From: Paenibacillus tengchongensis
GTDB lineage: Bacteria; Bacillota; Bacilli; Paenibacillales; Paenibacillaceae
Assembly (NCBI RefSeq): GCF_008973665.1
Contig: NZ_WACP01000010.1
Span: forward strand, 62,001-126,000
Direction of reading: 5' to 3'
Length of the DNA stretch: 64,000 nt
In this document: positions 26,092-35,582 of the stretch, in pieces
Layout of the letters: each line of letters opens with the position of its first letter
Position numbering within the stretch: the first letter of the stretch is position 1
Position numbers and translations under genes: made by a program
The notes under the pieces: model-generated
Seen by the model: only the letters and a program-made list of their open reading frames with translations
Told to the model about the DNA's origin: nothing
The model's database searches: none

Positions 26092-26409
26092 CTATATCAG
26101 CGCTTCATTCTTCTCAAACCAAAAATCAAGCACCTTCGCGGACATTACGCGTTGTTCTAGGTATTCCACCTGATGATCACTAAATTTCTGTCTCCAGTTG
26201 AATTCCAGTTCTTCGCACAAGCCCGTGATGGTCAGCAGCTCCGACCAGGCGACATATCGTTTGTACCAGAAAAATTGAGGATGTTCGATCATATAGGGAT
26301 ATAGATCGTCGAACTCCGTATGTTTACAATCCAGTGCACGCTCGAAATGATCTTTGGCCTCGGTTAGTTTATCAATAAAAAATTGCTCTGTCACCGGTTC
26401 TTTCCCCAT
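26092..26409 (-). CDS. helical protein of unknown function
   Basis: 105 residues; ATG 26409 follows GGAGAGGAGG. It is acidic, all-helical and rich in aromatic residues (TEFDDLYPYMIEHPQFFWYK then WSELLTITGLCEELEFNWRQ). No signal or membrane segment. No family recognised; the well-formed ribosome binding site and terminator support a real gene. Confidence 0.72.
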   Translation of the reverse strand: MGKEPVTEQFFIDKLTEAKDHFERALDCKHTEFDDLYPYMIEHPQFFWYKRYVAWSELLTITGLCEELEFNWRQKFSDHQVEYLEQRVMSAKVLDFWFEKNEALI

Positions 26410-26512
26410 TGTGACGCCTCCTCTCCTATGTCTAGGTTTATTATAAAGGAAAAGTCATGGGGTGAAAAGGAGATGTTTCGAAAATAGGCCTTGTTTCTGC
26501 AATTGTCACTTT

Positions 26513-27085
26513 TCAATCGCCGAAGATAATCTCTCCGCCGGTAAGCGACATGATCTTGACCAATGATTCCAGACGCACGCCCTGCTCCCGGATCGTACGG
26601 GCGCCGGCTTGAAAGCACTTCTCGACAACGACGCCAAGCCCGACCAGCTCCGCTCCCGAGCGCTCGATAATCTTGATCAGCCCCCGTGCGGCATCGCCGT
26701 TGGCGATGATATCGTCGATAAACAGCACCTTGTCATCCGGGGAAATATATTGGCGGGACAGCATGATGTCGGTAACAATCCCCTTGGTAAAGGACGGCAC
26801 CCGTTCACACAAGGCGTCGGGATCGGCCAGCAGCGTCTTCTTACGGCGGGCAAATACAAGCGGCACCTTCATTTCCAGCGCAGTGGCAAATGCCACGGCA
26901 ATACCCGAGGATTCCACCGTCACGACCCGGGTCACTCCGGTATCCGCAAATCTCCGGGCAAACTCCCGTCCCATCTCCACCGTCAGCTCGGGGTCAACCT
27001 GATGGTTAAGCAGTGCGTCAAGCTTCAGCACCTGGTCCGACACCACGATCCCTTCCTGCAAAATCCGTTGTTTCAATAACTCCAT
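26513..27085 (-). CDS. xpt: xanthine phosphoribosyltransferase
   Basis: A 190-residue purine salvage enzyme that converts xanthine and PRPP to XMP. It has the full-length Xpt layout: MELLKQRILQEGIVVSDQVL at the start, the KVDPELTVEMGREFARRF region (here NHQVDPEL), VESSGIAVAFATAL, and the PRPP-binding VLFIDDIIANGDAARGL (about 128-144). No guanine riboswitch is present upstream and no pbuX follows, unlike B. subtilis. Confidence 0.95.
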   Translation of the reverse strand: MELLKQRILQEGIVVSDQVLKLDALLNHQVDPELTVEMGREFARRFADTGVTRVVTVESSGIAVAFATALEMKVPLVFARRKKTLLADPDALCERVPSFTKGIVTDIMLSRQYISPDDKVLFIDDIIANGDAARGLIKIIERSGAELVGLGVVVEKCFQAGARTIREQGVRLESLVKIMSLTGGEIIFGD

Positions 27086-27174
27086 GACTTTGACCCTCCA
27101 TTACCTCATAATCCGGACGTTCCTCTGTTACCCCTTGTTAAACCCAAGACGGAAGTCATGTCCTATCTCTCCCC

Positions 27175-27204
27175 ATCATAACCTGTACTATATGGACAGC
27201 ACAA
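27175..27204 (-). promoter_or_regulatory. putative xpt promoter
   Basis: TTGTGC and TATGAT, 18 bp apart on the minus strand, about 90 bp before xpt. Confidence 0.45.
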
Positions 27205-27256
27205 GATCATGCACGCTTGCAGGCAACCCCCTGCGGGCATTTCTAAGGAGGGAGCC

Positions 27257-28357
27257 ATGAAATCACATATCCGCGTCCTGCAAATCGCTTTTACCTATAT
27301 CGGCACCATTGTCGGCGCCGGCTTCGCTACCGGCCAGGAGATTCTCCGCTTCTTCACACGTTACGGTCATTGGGCTGTGTTGACGATTCTGCTGTCCGCC
27401 GCCTTGTTTATCTGGCTCGGTACCAAAATGATGATCATCGCCAGACGCATTGCTGCGGAATCCTACGAGGATTTCAACCGCCACCTGTTCGGTGAGCGCA
27501 CCGGAAGTGCTATCAGTCTGTTTACCATGATGATCCTGGTCGGCGTAAACAGCATTATGCTGGCCGGAGCCGGAGCAATTTTCGAAGAGCATCTCGGCTT
27601 GCCCTATCAGGCCGGTCTACTGGTAACCGTTCTAGGTTCCTATTTCATTTTGAAACGCGGAATCTCCGGCGTGCTTCAGATCAACAGTGTGGTTGTGCCC
27701 TTGATGCTTACTTTGTCGCTGATCATTATATTTAATACGCTTGGCCTCCCTGGAGCGGGCCGGTTCCTGTTCCTGCAGACGGATGAGAGCACGGCGGGCG
27801 CGTGGCTGTCCCCTGCTCTCTATACAGCCTTCAACCTCGGCATGGCTCAAGCCGTGCTGGTGCCGGTTGCCCGTCATACGGCAGATGAGAAGGAGCTGGT
27901 GCGCGGCGGCATTCTGGGCGGGGCGGGCATCGGCTTTATGCTGCTGGCGGCCCATTTTGCCATGAGCTCGCAGATGCCGGGGATTCTGCAGTACGAAATT
28001 CCGATGGGCAGCATCGCCGTCCGGCTCGGTCCGCTGGTGCAGATCATCTATCTGCTGCTGATCTTCCTGGAAATCTTCAGCACGTTCGTAGCCAGCATTT
28101 ACGGTGTAGGCGTGCAGCTGCAGCAGCGTCTGCCGGCCGCCCCGGCGCTCATTACGCCGCTCCTGATGCTGATCTGCTATTTGCTGAGCCAATTTGGCTT
28201 CAGCTCACTGCTGGGCATTTGCTACCCGATCTTCGGAGCGTTATCCATGGTCTGGATCGTGATGCTGGTGCGCGCACCGATGTCTCCTCCCCCGCGTGAG
28301 GGCGGTGGCGGCATCAAGATCGCTGCTGCAGGAACCGATGCCCGCCTTCCCAAATAA
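27257..28357 (+). CDS. ykvI: YkvI family membrane protein
   Basis: A 366-residue integral membrane protein of about ten helices from ATG 27257, which follows AAGGAGGGAGCC. The N-terminal TYIGTIVGAGFATGQEILRF is the hallmark of YkvI/BrnQ-like transporters of the APC superfamily; SIYGVGVQLQQRLPA and the closing helix agree. The last 20 residues are Pro/Gly-rich and cytoplasmic. Substrate not established. Divergent from xpt. Confidence 0.88.
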   Translation: MKSHIRVLQIAFTYIGTIVGAGFATGQEILRFFTRYGHWAVLTILLSAALFIWLGTKMMIIARRIAAESYEDFNRHLFGERTGSAISLFTMMILVGVNSIMLAGAGAIFEEHLGLPYQAGLLVTVLGSYFILKRGISGVLQINSVVVPLMLTLSLIIIFNTLGLPGAGRFLFLQTDESTAGAWLSPALYTAFNLGMAQAVLVPVARHTADEKELVRGGILGGAGIGFMLLAAHFAMSSQMPGILQYEIPMGSIAVRLGPLVQIIYLLLIFLEIFSTFVASIYGVGVQLQQRLPAAPALITPLLMLICYLLSQFGFSSLLGICYPIFGALSMVWIVMLVRAPMSPPPREGGGGIKIAAAGTDARLPK

Positions 28358-28557
28358 GCCGGCAGACAGCTCTTATTGGGGGGCGGGGTCTAAACATATC
28401 CGCAAAGGGGGATCCGGCCCACATCCATCCGATAAACACCGTTATACTGGCCCTGGTACCAAAAACAGTGCCTGTCATCCCGTATCTGGCACCATCTGGA
28501 CACTGCTCCCTTACCTCAGACCTGTTCACTTCTCCGCCAGAGGCCGGCTGTTCCGAA

Positions 28558-28690
28558 TAGAGGAAATTACTGCCTCCATTTCAGCGGGCAGGCCCTTTTT
28601 CGAGGATTAGTGCAATTATCTACCTCTAATTTCGGCCGGCAAGACATTTTGCAAGCATTAGTGGAATTTTCTACTAATTCAGCTGAGTTC
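28558..28690. repeat. intergenic 51-bp-period repeat, locus B
   Basis: Three units begin at 28558, 28608 and 28659, 50 and 51 bp apart: TAGAGGAAATTACTGCCTCC, TAGTGCAATTATCTACCTCT and TAGTGGAATTTTCTACTAAT. They closely resemble locus A (16574) and locus C (38733). The remainder of the gap 28358-28817 shows no gene. Confidence 0.7.
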
Positions 28691-28817
28691 AGCCTAATCG
28701 GTCATTTCCGCGAAATCAGAAGTATATTTTACCTTTATTTATAAAAAAGAATAATCAATCCAGAATTTACTGTAACCGCGCGGCGCAGCCAGCCCTGTAA
28801 CCATTCAGCAAAGCTTA

Positions 28818-29453
28818 TTAATACAGCCGGGAATTGTAGCCCTCGTCCAGCCTTACTGCTATCTCCTCTGCCGACATGCCTTCTGCCCGTGCATGCTGTG
28901 CCAGCATCCGGGCGGCGGACGGAAGCTGCTCCGCCGAGGGCCAGGTGCCCGGCTCCCACAAACGGGAGCGCAGCATCGCCTTGCCGCAGTGGAGAAAACA
29001 CTCCTCTACTTGGACTACAATGCCGACAACGGGAATCTGATTCTGAACGGCCATACCGGCCAGAAGCTCCTGATCCCTGGTGACATAAGCCCTGCCGTTG
29101 ATGCGCAGGGTTTCCTTCAGGCCGGGGACCAGGAACAGCAGTCCGATCTGCGGATTGGAAACGATGTTGCGCAAGGAATCGATTCTTTTGTTGCCGCGGC
29201 GTTCGGGAATCACCAGAACCTCCCCGTCCATGACCTGCACGAATCCGGGGTGGTCACCCCGCGGTGACACATCGCAGCGTCCCGCGGCATCCGCTGTCGA
29301 CAGGAAGGCGAGCGGCGACTGCGCGATAAACTGCCGGCAATGCTCATCCAGCCGGTTGACCACCTTGTTCTGCACAAGCGAGCCGGGATAGCCGATCAAG
29401 GCACGAAGCTCATCCTCACTGCCGACAAACTGGCTGCGGTCCAACTTCTCCAT
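28818..29453 (-). CDS. pyridoxamine 5'-phosphate oxidase-like flavoprotein
   Basis: A 211-residue FMN-binding split-barrel protein. PLAFLSTADAAGRCDVSPRG (50-69) and VIPERRGNKRIDSLRNI (88-104) are the conserved segments of the MSMEG_1061-type PPOX subfamily. It probably reduces or oxidises a small molecule; the substrate is unknown. AAGGGGGAG precedes ATG 29453. It lies 23 bp after yhaN and is probably the last gene of that operon. Confidence 0.88.
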   Translation of the reverse strand: MEKLDRSQFVGSEDELRALIGYPGSLVQNKVVNRLDEHCRQFIAQSPLAFLSTADAAGRCDVSPRGDHPGFVQVMDGEVLVIPERRGNKRIDSLRNIVSNPQIGLLFLVPGLKETLRINGRAYVTRDQELLAGMAVQNQIPVVGIVVQVEECFLHCGKAMLRSRLWEPGTWPSAEQLPSAARMLAQHARAEGMSAEEIAVRLDEGYNSRLY

Positions 29454-29476
29454 AACAGTCTCCCCCTTAAGTTAGA

Positions 29477-32400
29477 TTAAACGTGAACCACCGCTGCCTC
29501 CGGAATCATCCGGGCGGCCGCTTCGGCTACATGGCGGTGGCAGGTCATCATTACGATCTGCCGCCGCTGCCCCAGTTCGCCGAGCAGCTCCAGGGCCGCG
29601 CCCAGCCGGCCGTCGTCAAAGTTGACGAACAGATCGTCAAAGAGCAGCGGCAGACGGACCTGCCGGCTCATGGTTTCAGCCAGCGCCAGCCGGATTGAAA
29701 GGTACAGCTGCTCCGCCGTACCCCGGCTGAGCAGGGCGCTGTCCAGCAGCCCCGCCTCGCGGTGTTCGGCCTTGAGCTCCTTGTGGCCGAAGGTCATGAC
29801 GATGCGGCGGTACTCCCCGCCGGTCAGCCTGGCGAAGTAGACGGAAGCCAGACGAAGAACCTCCGGCTGCTTCTCCTGCTCGTAAATTCTGCGTGTTCTG
29901 CCGATCAGCTCGGCGGCCAGCGCATGAACCGCATATCGGGCGGCGATGTCACGCAGGGCTGACCGCTGTTCCTCCAGCTGCTGCAGCACATGATCCTTCA
30001 TGCCGCGTTCCTTCAGGTACTCGCACTCCTGCAGCAGCTTGCCCCGCTGCTGCAGGAGTGCGCTCCGCTCTTCGTCCAGCCCGGCTGCCGCTTCCTCGGC
30101 TTCACCCAGCTCCCTCGCCAGCGCTTCGGCATCCCGCTGCTCCAGCATGTCAAGCAGCTCTTCTCTGCCTCTGCTCTCCCAGCCTCCGAACATGGCCAGT
30201 TCCCATTGGCGGATGCTGCGGCTCAGCTCCTCACGCCGCTGTACCGCCGCCGCGCGGCGCAGCAGTTCTTCGCCGTCTGCGGCCCCGCCTTCCCGCAGCA
30301 GGACGCCGCAGCGCCGCTGCAGCTCTTCCAGGTCTCTATTCCGCTGCACCAGCTCTTCCCTGTTCTCCTGCAGCCGCTCCAGATAGCCTTCACGGCGCAG
30401 CAGATCGCCCTTTAGCTGATCCCAGGCCCTGACACGCAGCTCCAACCAGGCCAGAGGTGACATGTCCTGCACTTCCCGTGGCGTTGAGCCTCCCGGTTCG
30501 GCCGGCTCCGCTTCGCTGCGCAGCCTGAACACTTCGTCTTTGTAAGCGGCACATTCTGCGGCCAGCACCTTCAGCCGGGCCAGCAGCTTGTTCTCCTGGC
30601 GCAGCAGCTCATTCCCTTGCTCCACCCGCGCGAAGACATCCGGCAGCCCGTCGGGCGATAACCCCTCCGGCAACCGCCGTTCCGCCAGCCACCGGACATA
30701 CTCGCCGTCCAGTTCCATGAAATCGGTCTCGGCCCGCGTCAGCTCTTCGGCCAGAGCGCGCTCCTGCCCGGAGATCTTGTCCACCTCCAGCCGGCAGGCG
30801 TCCCGCTCTGCACTCAAGCGCTCGACCCGCTGCCGCCACTCCTTCCAGCTCTCCATCAGCCGGCGCAGCTCGCGCATGCCCGCCTCCAGCCCCTGCGCAC
30901 CGGGGCTGTCTGTGCCGCCCGGCCTGCGTCCCGGCCGGGCCAGCCCGCTCTCCGGCTCCGCGCCGGAGAGCAAAAGCCCCCGCAGCCGCAGCATCTCGGC
31001 TGCGGCCTGGTCCGCCCCGCCGTGCTGCGGCGAGGCAGCTTCGGCCCGGCCCGCGGCGCGCAGGCCGGCCCACAGGGCCAGGTCCGCGGCGGCCAGCAGG
31101 CCGAGCGCGGACCAGACGCTGACCGGCGGCGCGCCGGTCAGCCACAGCGCGGCCGGCAGCAGCGGCGTCAGCGCTGCGCCTGCCGCAAGCCCGCGCCGCA
31201 GCAGCGCTGCGCGGCGCAGGGTGCCGGAGCCGCGGCCGGTGCCCGGGCCGCGGCGCGCTTCCCCGCCGAGCTGCGCTTCGCGCCAGCGCTCGGCGGCCTG
31301 CTGCAGCTCGTCCCAGAGCTGCAGCGTCTCCCGCGGGCTGCGCGGCGCGAGGCCCGCGAAGGCGGCGCCGCCGGCCGCCTCGCGGGCCAGCGCGCGCTCC
31401 GCCGCCTGCAGCGCAGCGGCGGCGGCAACCAGGCGGGTGCGGAGCTGCTGGCGCTCCGCCTCGCGGGCCTCCATCCGCCGGTCGTAAGCGGCGAAGGCGG
31501 CGGCATAGCGGCGGGCAGCTTCGCGGTCCGCCGCCCCCGCGGTGAAGGCCGCAAGCTCCGCGCGGCCCCAGCCGGCGTCGATACTGCGCAGCTCGCGCCG
31601 CAGATGATCCTGCAGGGCGTGCAGCTCGGCTTCCAGCCGCTGCAGCTCCGCCCTGCGCTCTTCATAGACGGACCGGCGGCGGTCGAGCTGCTCCAGCAGC
31701 GGCCCCTGCGCTTCCAGCACCCGGTCCGGAGGATTGCGGTCCAGCTCTGCGGTCAACTGTTCCTCCTGGCGTTTCAGGCGGAAGATCACGGCTTCCGCAT
31801 TGCCGGTATCGTTCTCCAGCACCTGCCAGCGTTCTGCCGCATTCTCAGGGAACGCTTTAATAACCGGCAGCTCTGCCAGCTCCAGCTGCGCGTCGCGCCA
31901 TTTCAGCCACAGGCTGCGGATATCCAGCGCCTTGCGCAGAGCAGCGCGCTTCGCCTCGGCTTCACCGCGCGCTTCATCCAGGCGTGTAAGCGCCAGCTCC
32001 GCTTGGGCAAGCGATGCCTGGTTCGCGTTAAACCGGGGCAGGTACGAGCGGCTTTCGGCTACTTCGCGCTCCAGCTTCTCTATGGTCTGCAGCACCTTGG
32101 CTGCTTCCTGGACCTTCCCGCGCGGTTTGTACAGCTTGTCAGCCTCCTGGACCAGCTTCTTCTCAGCGCGCATTATTTCCCCGCCGCCGCCCATGCCGGC
32201 ATGAAACAGATAGCTGCTCATTTCTTCCGACTGCAAAGCGCTAAGTTCCTGCAGCTCATCCAGCGAAACGGCAAACAGCTGGCGGAACATGGGGCGGGAC
32301 ATGCCGCCGAGCAGACGGCGCTCGAGGTCAGCCTGCTGCAGTTCCTCCACGCGGCCGTCCGGGTGGCTCACCGTCACCGCCAGCCTCTCGCCCCGGCCCT

Positions 32401-32677
32401 GTTCGGCGCCGGAGGTATACCGGCGGATGCTCCACAGCAGGCCGTCCTCATCGAGCGCGCTCAGCGTTCCGCCGTGAATGCCGCCTTGTGCCGGCTCGTA
32501 GCGGCTCTCCGGATTAGCCCGGCCGGGGATGCCGTACAGCATCGCCCGGATGAACTGCAGCGTGGTGCTTTTGCCGGCTTCATTGCGGCCGTAGAGTACC
32601 GTCACGCCCTCCCCGAGCGAAAGCTCGCGGTTATGCAGCCGGCCGAATCCGCCGATTTTCAGTTGCTGTATTTTCAT
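29477..32677 (-). CDS. yhaN: YhaN-like AAA/SMC-type ATPase
   Basis: A 1066-residue protein related to SbcC/Rad50. The Walker A motif GRNEAGKST is at 30-38 and the Walker B region LPLLFDDLFVNFDD near residue 1020, with a signature-type LSRGTAEQLYLSIRLALAE about 30 residues before it. Long Ala/Glu/Arg-rich coiled coils fill the middle. Residues about 495-545 contain two hydrophobic segments (AALLRRGLAAGAALTPLLPA and SVWSALGLLAAADLALWAGL), a membrane hairpin known for YhaN-type proteins. It should act with the nuclease YhaO on DNA ends near the membrane. Start overlaps the yhaO stop by 4 bp. Confidence 0.92.
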   Translation of the reverse strand: MKIQQLKIGGFGRLHNRELSLGEGVTVLYGRNEAGKSTTLQFIRAMLYGIPGRANPESRYEPAQGGIHGGTLSALDEDGLLWSIRRYTSGAEQGRGERLAVTVSHPDGRVEELQQADLERRLLGGMSRPMFRQLFAVSLDELQELSALQSEEMSSYLFHAGMGGGGEIMRAEKKLVQEADKLYKPRGKVQEAAKVLQTIEKLEREVAESRSYLPRFNANQASLAQAELALTRLDEARGEAEAKRAALRKALDIRSLWLKWRDAQLELAELPVIKAFPENAAERWQVLENDTGNAEAVIFRLKRQEEQLTAELDRNPPDRVLEAQGPLLEQLDRRRSVYEERRAELQRLEAELHALQDHLRRELRSIDAGWGRAELAAFTAGAADREAARRYAAAFAAYDRRMEAREAERQQLRTRLVAAAAALQAAERALAREAAGGAAFAGLAPRSPRETLQLWDELQQAAERWREAQLGGEARRGPGTGRGSGTLRRAALLRRGLAAGAALTPLLPAALWLTGAPPVSVWSALGLLAAADLALWAGLRAAGRAEAASPQHGGADQAAAEMLRLRGLLLSGAEPESGLARPGRRPGGTDSPGAQGLEAGMRELRRLMESWKEWRQRVERLSAERDACRLEVDKISGQERALAEELTRAETDFMELDGEYVRWLAERRLPEGLSPDGLPDVFARVEQGNELLRQENKLLARLKVLAAECAAYKDEVFRLRSEAEPAEPGGSTPREVQDMSPLAWLELRVRAWDQLKGDLLRREGYLERLQENREELVQRNRDLEELQRRCGVLLREGGAADGEELLRRAAAVQRREELSRSIRQWELAMFGGWESRGREELLDMLEQRDAEALARELGEAEEAAAGLDEERSALLQQRGKLLQECEYLKERGMKDHVLQQLEEQRSALRDIAARYAVHALAAELIGRTRRIYEQEKQPEVLRLASVYFARLTGGEYRRIVMTFGHKELKAEHREAGLLDSALLSRGTAEQLYLSIRLALAETMSRQVRLPLLFDDLFVNFDDGRLGAALELLGELGQRRQIVMMTCHRHVAEAAARMIPEAAVVHV

Positions 32678-34233
32678 GTCGCGTCCCCCCGCTTCTGCCC
32701 GCCGGGGCTTCGCTCATTCGCGTCAGCCGCGGTCTTATCGTCCTGGACATCCGCACTTCGGGTCATCCTGCTGTGCAAAGGATCTCCGGCATTAGAGAAC
32801 AGTTCCGCCGAATCATCGCCAGTCCGTCCCGCATCATCCCGGTTGTACTGCAAGGCGGCGGCCGTCTCCTCCCGGGCTTGTCTTAAGCCTGGGAGAAGCT
32901 GCTCACGGCTTGAAGGCAGCCCCGTATCGCCCGGCGGCTCCTGCTCCTCATCTCCGCTCAGCAAAGCGATAGAGAGCTCCACCGCATTCTGCAGCCAGCC
33001 GAGCTTCTCGCTCTCTCCGGCTGAAGACAGCAGTCTGCGCAGCTCCTGCTGCTCCAGCAGCGGCCTGAGTGCCCCGGTGACCAGCTCCTCCAGCGCCGCC
33101 GGCGATTCCTGGATACCGGCGGAGAGACGCAGCATTTCCCCGAGGAAGCTGTCTTCTGCAAGCAGCCGTTCCCGGTCGACAGGCAGACCCGACTCTATGG
33201 AGAAGCTCTCGACCCAGACCAGCCCGGCGTAATCGCCGCGTTCCGCCCGGAGCGTATCTCTGCGCCGCAGCTCTGTGAGTAAATCGTCAGCGGCCCCTTT
33301 CCGGGCAAGGCTCCGGTGCACTGCTCCGCGTCCGGTAATCCGGAAGCGGACCACTGTCATCATGCCGGGCAGCTCCTGCCGCAGCGCCTCGACCGCCTGC
33401 TCTGCAGCACCCGTCCACTCCGCTTCATCCGCCATCCCTTCGATGGACAGCTCCCGGATCTCCCAGCGCACGGCATCCAGCTCATGAAACGTCAGAGCCG
33501 GGACACCTCCCGCGTCCACCTCGACGATGTAGCAGCCTTTGGGGCCGGTTTCCTTCACGCTGCGGCTTTGAATATTGCCCGGGTAAACGATGGGCGGGCT
33601 TTCCTGAAGAATTTGCCGTTTATGTATATGCCCGAGCGCCCAATAGTCAAAGCCCCGGTCGAGCAGATCCTTACGGGTGCATGGCGAGTATGTTTCGTGC
33701 TGCAGATCGCCGTCAACGTTTCCATGCAGCATCGCAATATGGAACAGTGTACTGCCCGGGATACGGCTATACTTAAGCGCCGTATTCTCCGTCACCTTCG
33801 CGGTCGGATAGGAGATGCCGGTAACCACCGCTACTTCTTTGCCGTCACTGCGGCGGCGGGCAATCGCCTGCTCCGGCTGCACGCCGCCGAATACCGTCAC
33901 CAGAGGCGGCGGCCCGCTGTTCAGCCGCGGGCCGTCCAGCGGATCATGGTTGCCGTGGATGATGTATACGGCAATGCCGTGCCCGCCCAACTCCTGTAGC
34001 GCCTCCCGGAAACGGAGCTGTCCCTGCAGCGAAGCGTCCGAGACATCGTAGACATCGCCGCTGATGACGATGAAATCCACTTCCTGCTCCACCGCCAGAC
34101 GAACAAGCCGCCCGAGGGCGGCGAAGGTAGACTCCTTTAAATAAGAGCGTATCGGCTGCGGCAGGCCGGACAACCCGGCGAAGCGGCTGTCCAGGTGCAG
34201 ATCCGCAGCATGCAGAAATCGAAACGCCTCCAT
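32674..34233 (-). CDS. yhaO: YhaO-like metallophosphoesterase DNA repair exonuclease
   Basis: A 519-residue SbcD/Mre11-type nuclease. Metal-binding motifs in order: DLHLDSRF (11-18), ISGDVYD, IIHGNHDP, AMLHG and ALGHIHKR. The C-terminal 200 residues are less conserved, with an ELLLERQ-like helical part and a Ser/Asp-rich tail (MTRSADVQDDKTAADANERS). Forms a unit with yhaN (4-bp overlap) and is preceded at 4 bp by the glycosyltransferase gene. Likely role: processing of DNA ends in repair. Confidence 0.92.
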   Translation of the reverse strand: MEAFRFLHAADLHLDSRFAGLSGLPQPIRSYLKESTFAALGRLVRLAVEQEVDFIVISGDVYDVSDASLQGQLRFREALQELGGHGIAVYIIHGNHDPLDGPRLNSGPPPLVTVFGGVQPEQAIARRRSDGKEVAVVTGISYPTAKVTENTALKYSRIPGSTLFHIAMLHGNVDGDLQHETYSPCTRKDLLDRGFDYWALGHIHKRQILQESPPIVYPGNIQSRSVKETGPKGCYIVEVDAGGVPALTFHELDAVRWEIRELSIEGMADEAEWTGAAEQAVEALRQELPGMMTVVRFRITGRGAVHRSLARKGAADDLLTELRRRDTLRAERGDYAGLVWVESFSIESGLPVDRERLLAEDSFLGEMLRLSAGIQESPAALEELVTGALRPLLEQQELRRLLSSAGESEKLGWLQNAVELSIALLSGDEEQEPPGDTGLPSSREQLLPGLRQAREETAAALQYNRDDAGRTGDDSAELFSNAGDPLHSRMTRSADVQDDKTAADANERSPGGQKRGDAT

Positions 34234-34237
34234 CCGC

Positions 34238-35374
34238 TCACCCTTTCATTCCCGGCTGATACTGCAAATAAGTCTTCTTCAGCTCATTGGCCACCCGGGT
34301 CAGGGAGTATTGGCTCTTCGCCTTATCCCACGCTGAACGGGACAGTTCATAACGGTAGCCGGGATCTGTAATTACCTTCTCCAGCGCCTCGGCCAGCGCC
34401 AGCTCATCGTCCGGCCGGACCAGCAGCCCGTTGACCCCATCCTCGATCTGCTCGGGAATCCCGCCTACACAAGTGCCGACCAGCGCCAGGCAGCTGAGCG
34501 CAGCTTCAGCGAATACGGAGCCGAAGGCCTCCGCCCGCGACGGGAGCACGAAGATGTCGAAGAATGGCATGAATTCCTCCGGATGCAGCGTATATCCGTA
34601 AAAAATCGTCTCATTATATATGCCAAGGCTCTGCGCCAAGGCTTCCAGCGAGGCCCGGGACGGTCCGTCGCCGATAATATGCAGCACATATTCATGACCA
34701 CGGCTTTTCAGCTCCGCACAGGCCTTAAGCAGAGTGTCCAGCCCCTTGGCCGGCACCAGACGGGTGACGGTAACCAGCTGCGGCACGCTGTTGTCGTGCG
34801 GAACGGGCTTGAATCTTTTTTCATCAAAGCCGTTGGGAATAACCCCGATCTCTTCGGGATGGTCGATATATTGTCCCATGTATCCGGCAAACGCCTGCGA
34901 TACCGTCATCAGCCGGTCGCTCACCAGCTCCAGTTCACGGTAGATGGATACCAGAAAACGGTGCTCCGGCCCGTCTTCCTCAATTACGCCGTTTAGAATC
35001 AATTCCCGCTCATAGCTGGAGTGCAGCGTCTGGATCAGCGGAATTTCCGGATAAATCCGCTTCATGGCCAGCCCGGCAATCGGATGATGGGCATGGATCA
35101 GATCATAGCTCTTGCTCATCCGCAGCTTCGTCCACCAAATATAATCCCTGTAGGTCTGGATATATTTTTGCACAACCGGGCTTTCACCGTATTGCGTCCA
35201 ATCAAAGGTCTGGAACACAATTTCTTCTCGTCCCTTGCCGCGGATCCGCTTGGGCAGCCAGAATAAATCCATATCCCAGCGGCTGGAACGGAAACGCTCC
35301 TGCAGGTATGGAATCATCGAGGATACCCCGCCGGGTTGCTCCGGAGGAAAGAACAGCGCTTGCAGCAAATTCAT
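34238..35374 (-). CDS. family 4 glycosyltransferase
   Basis: A 378-residue GT-B enzyme. ATG 35374 follows AAGGGGACG; the frame runs 16 codons further without a site. The N-terminal acceptor domain carries MNLLQALFFPPEQPGGVSSM and IHAHHPIAGL. The donor domain has VTRLVPAKGLDTLLKA and the GT4 EX7E motif in PSRAEAFGSVFAEAALS. It transfers a sugar from a nucleotide donor to an unknown acceptor, probably an envelope glycan or glycolipid. It is first in the operon with yhaO and yhaN, an unexpected mix of functions. Confidence 0.92.
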   Translation of the reverse strand: MNLLQALFFPPEQPGGVSSMIPYLQERFRSSRWDMDLFWLPKRIRGKGREEIVFQTFDWTQYGESPVVQKYIQTYRDYIWWTKLRMSKSYDLIHAHHPIAGLAMKRIYPEIPLIQTLHSSYERELILNGVIEEDGPEHRFLVSIYRELELVSDRLMTVSQAFAGYMGQYIDHPEEIGVIPNGFDEKRFKPVPHDNSVPQLVTVTRLVPAKGLDTLLKACAELKSRGHEYVLHIIGDGPSRASLEALAQSLGIYNETIFYGYTLHPEEFMPFFDIFVLPSRAEAFGSVFAEAALSCLALVGTCVGGIPEQIEDGVNGLLVRPDDELALAEALEKVITDPGYRYELSRSAWDKAKSQYSLTRVANELKKTYLQYQPGMKG

Positions 35375-35582
35375 AAGGTACGTCCCCTTTACTATTGCCC
35401 TGATTACGGTGAGACCCGGCAATTATGATATAGTTGTAAATATGTACATGAACAGGTACGCTGAGGTCCTATAATTTGATTTTATCGGTAACCACCTGAA
35501 ACAGCAACCAATAAGAACGGCTGTGCCCTTAATTTCCGTGGCCTATCCGTTTCATGTGAACAACACCGGAGGAGAATGACAG

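Noticed and set aside
27086-27256. Guanine riboswitch upstream of xpt
   Set aside because: B. subtilis xpt has one, but the leader here lacks the conserved core sequences and a fitting terminator hairpin.
31022-33232. Long plus-strand open frame (736 codons) opposite yhaN/yhaO
   Set aside because: It is a GC-rich shadow of two well-supported genes, has no ribosome binding site and gives a low-complexity product.
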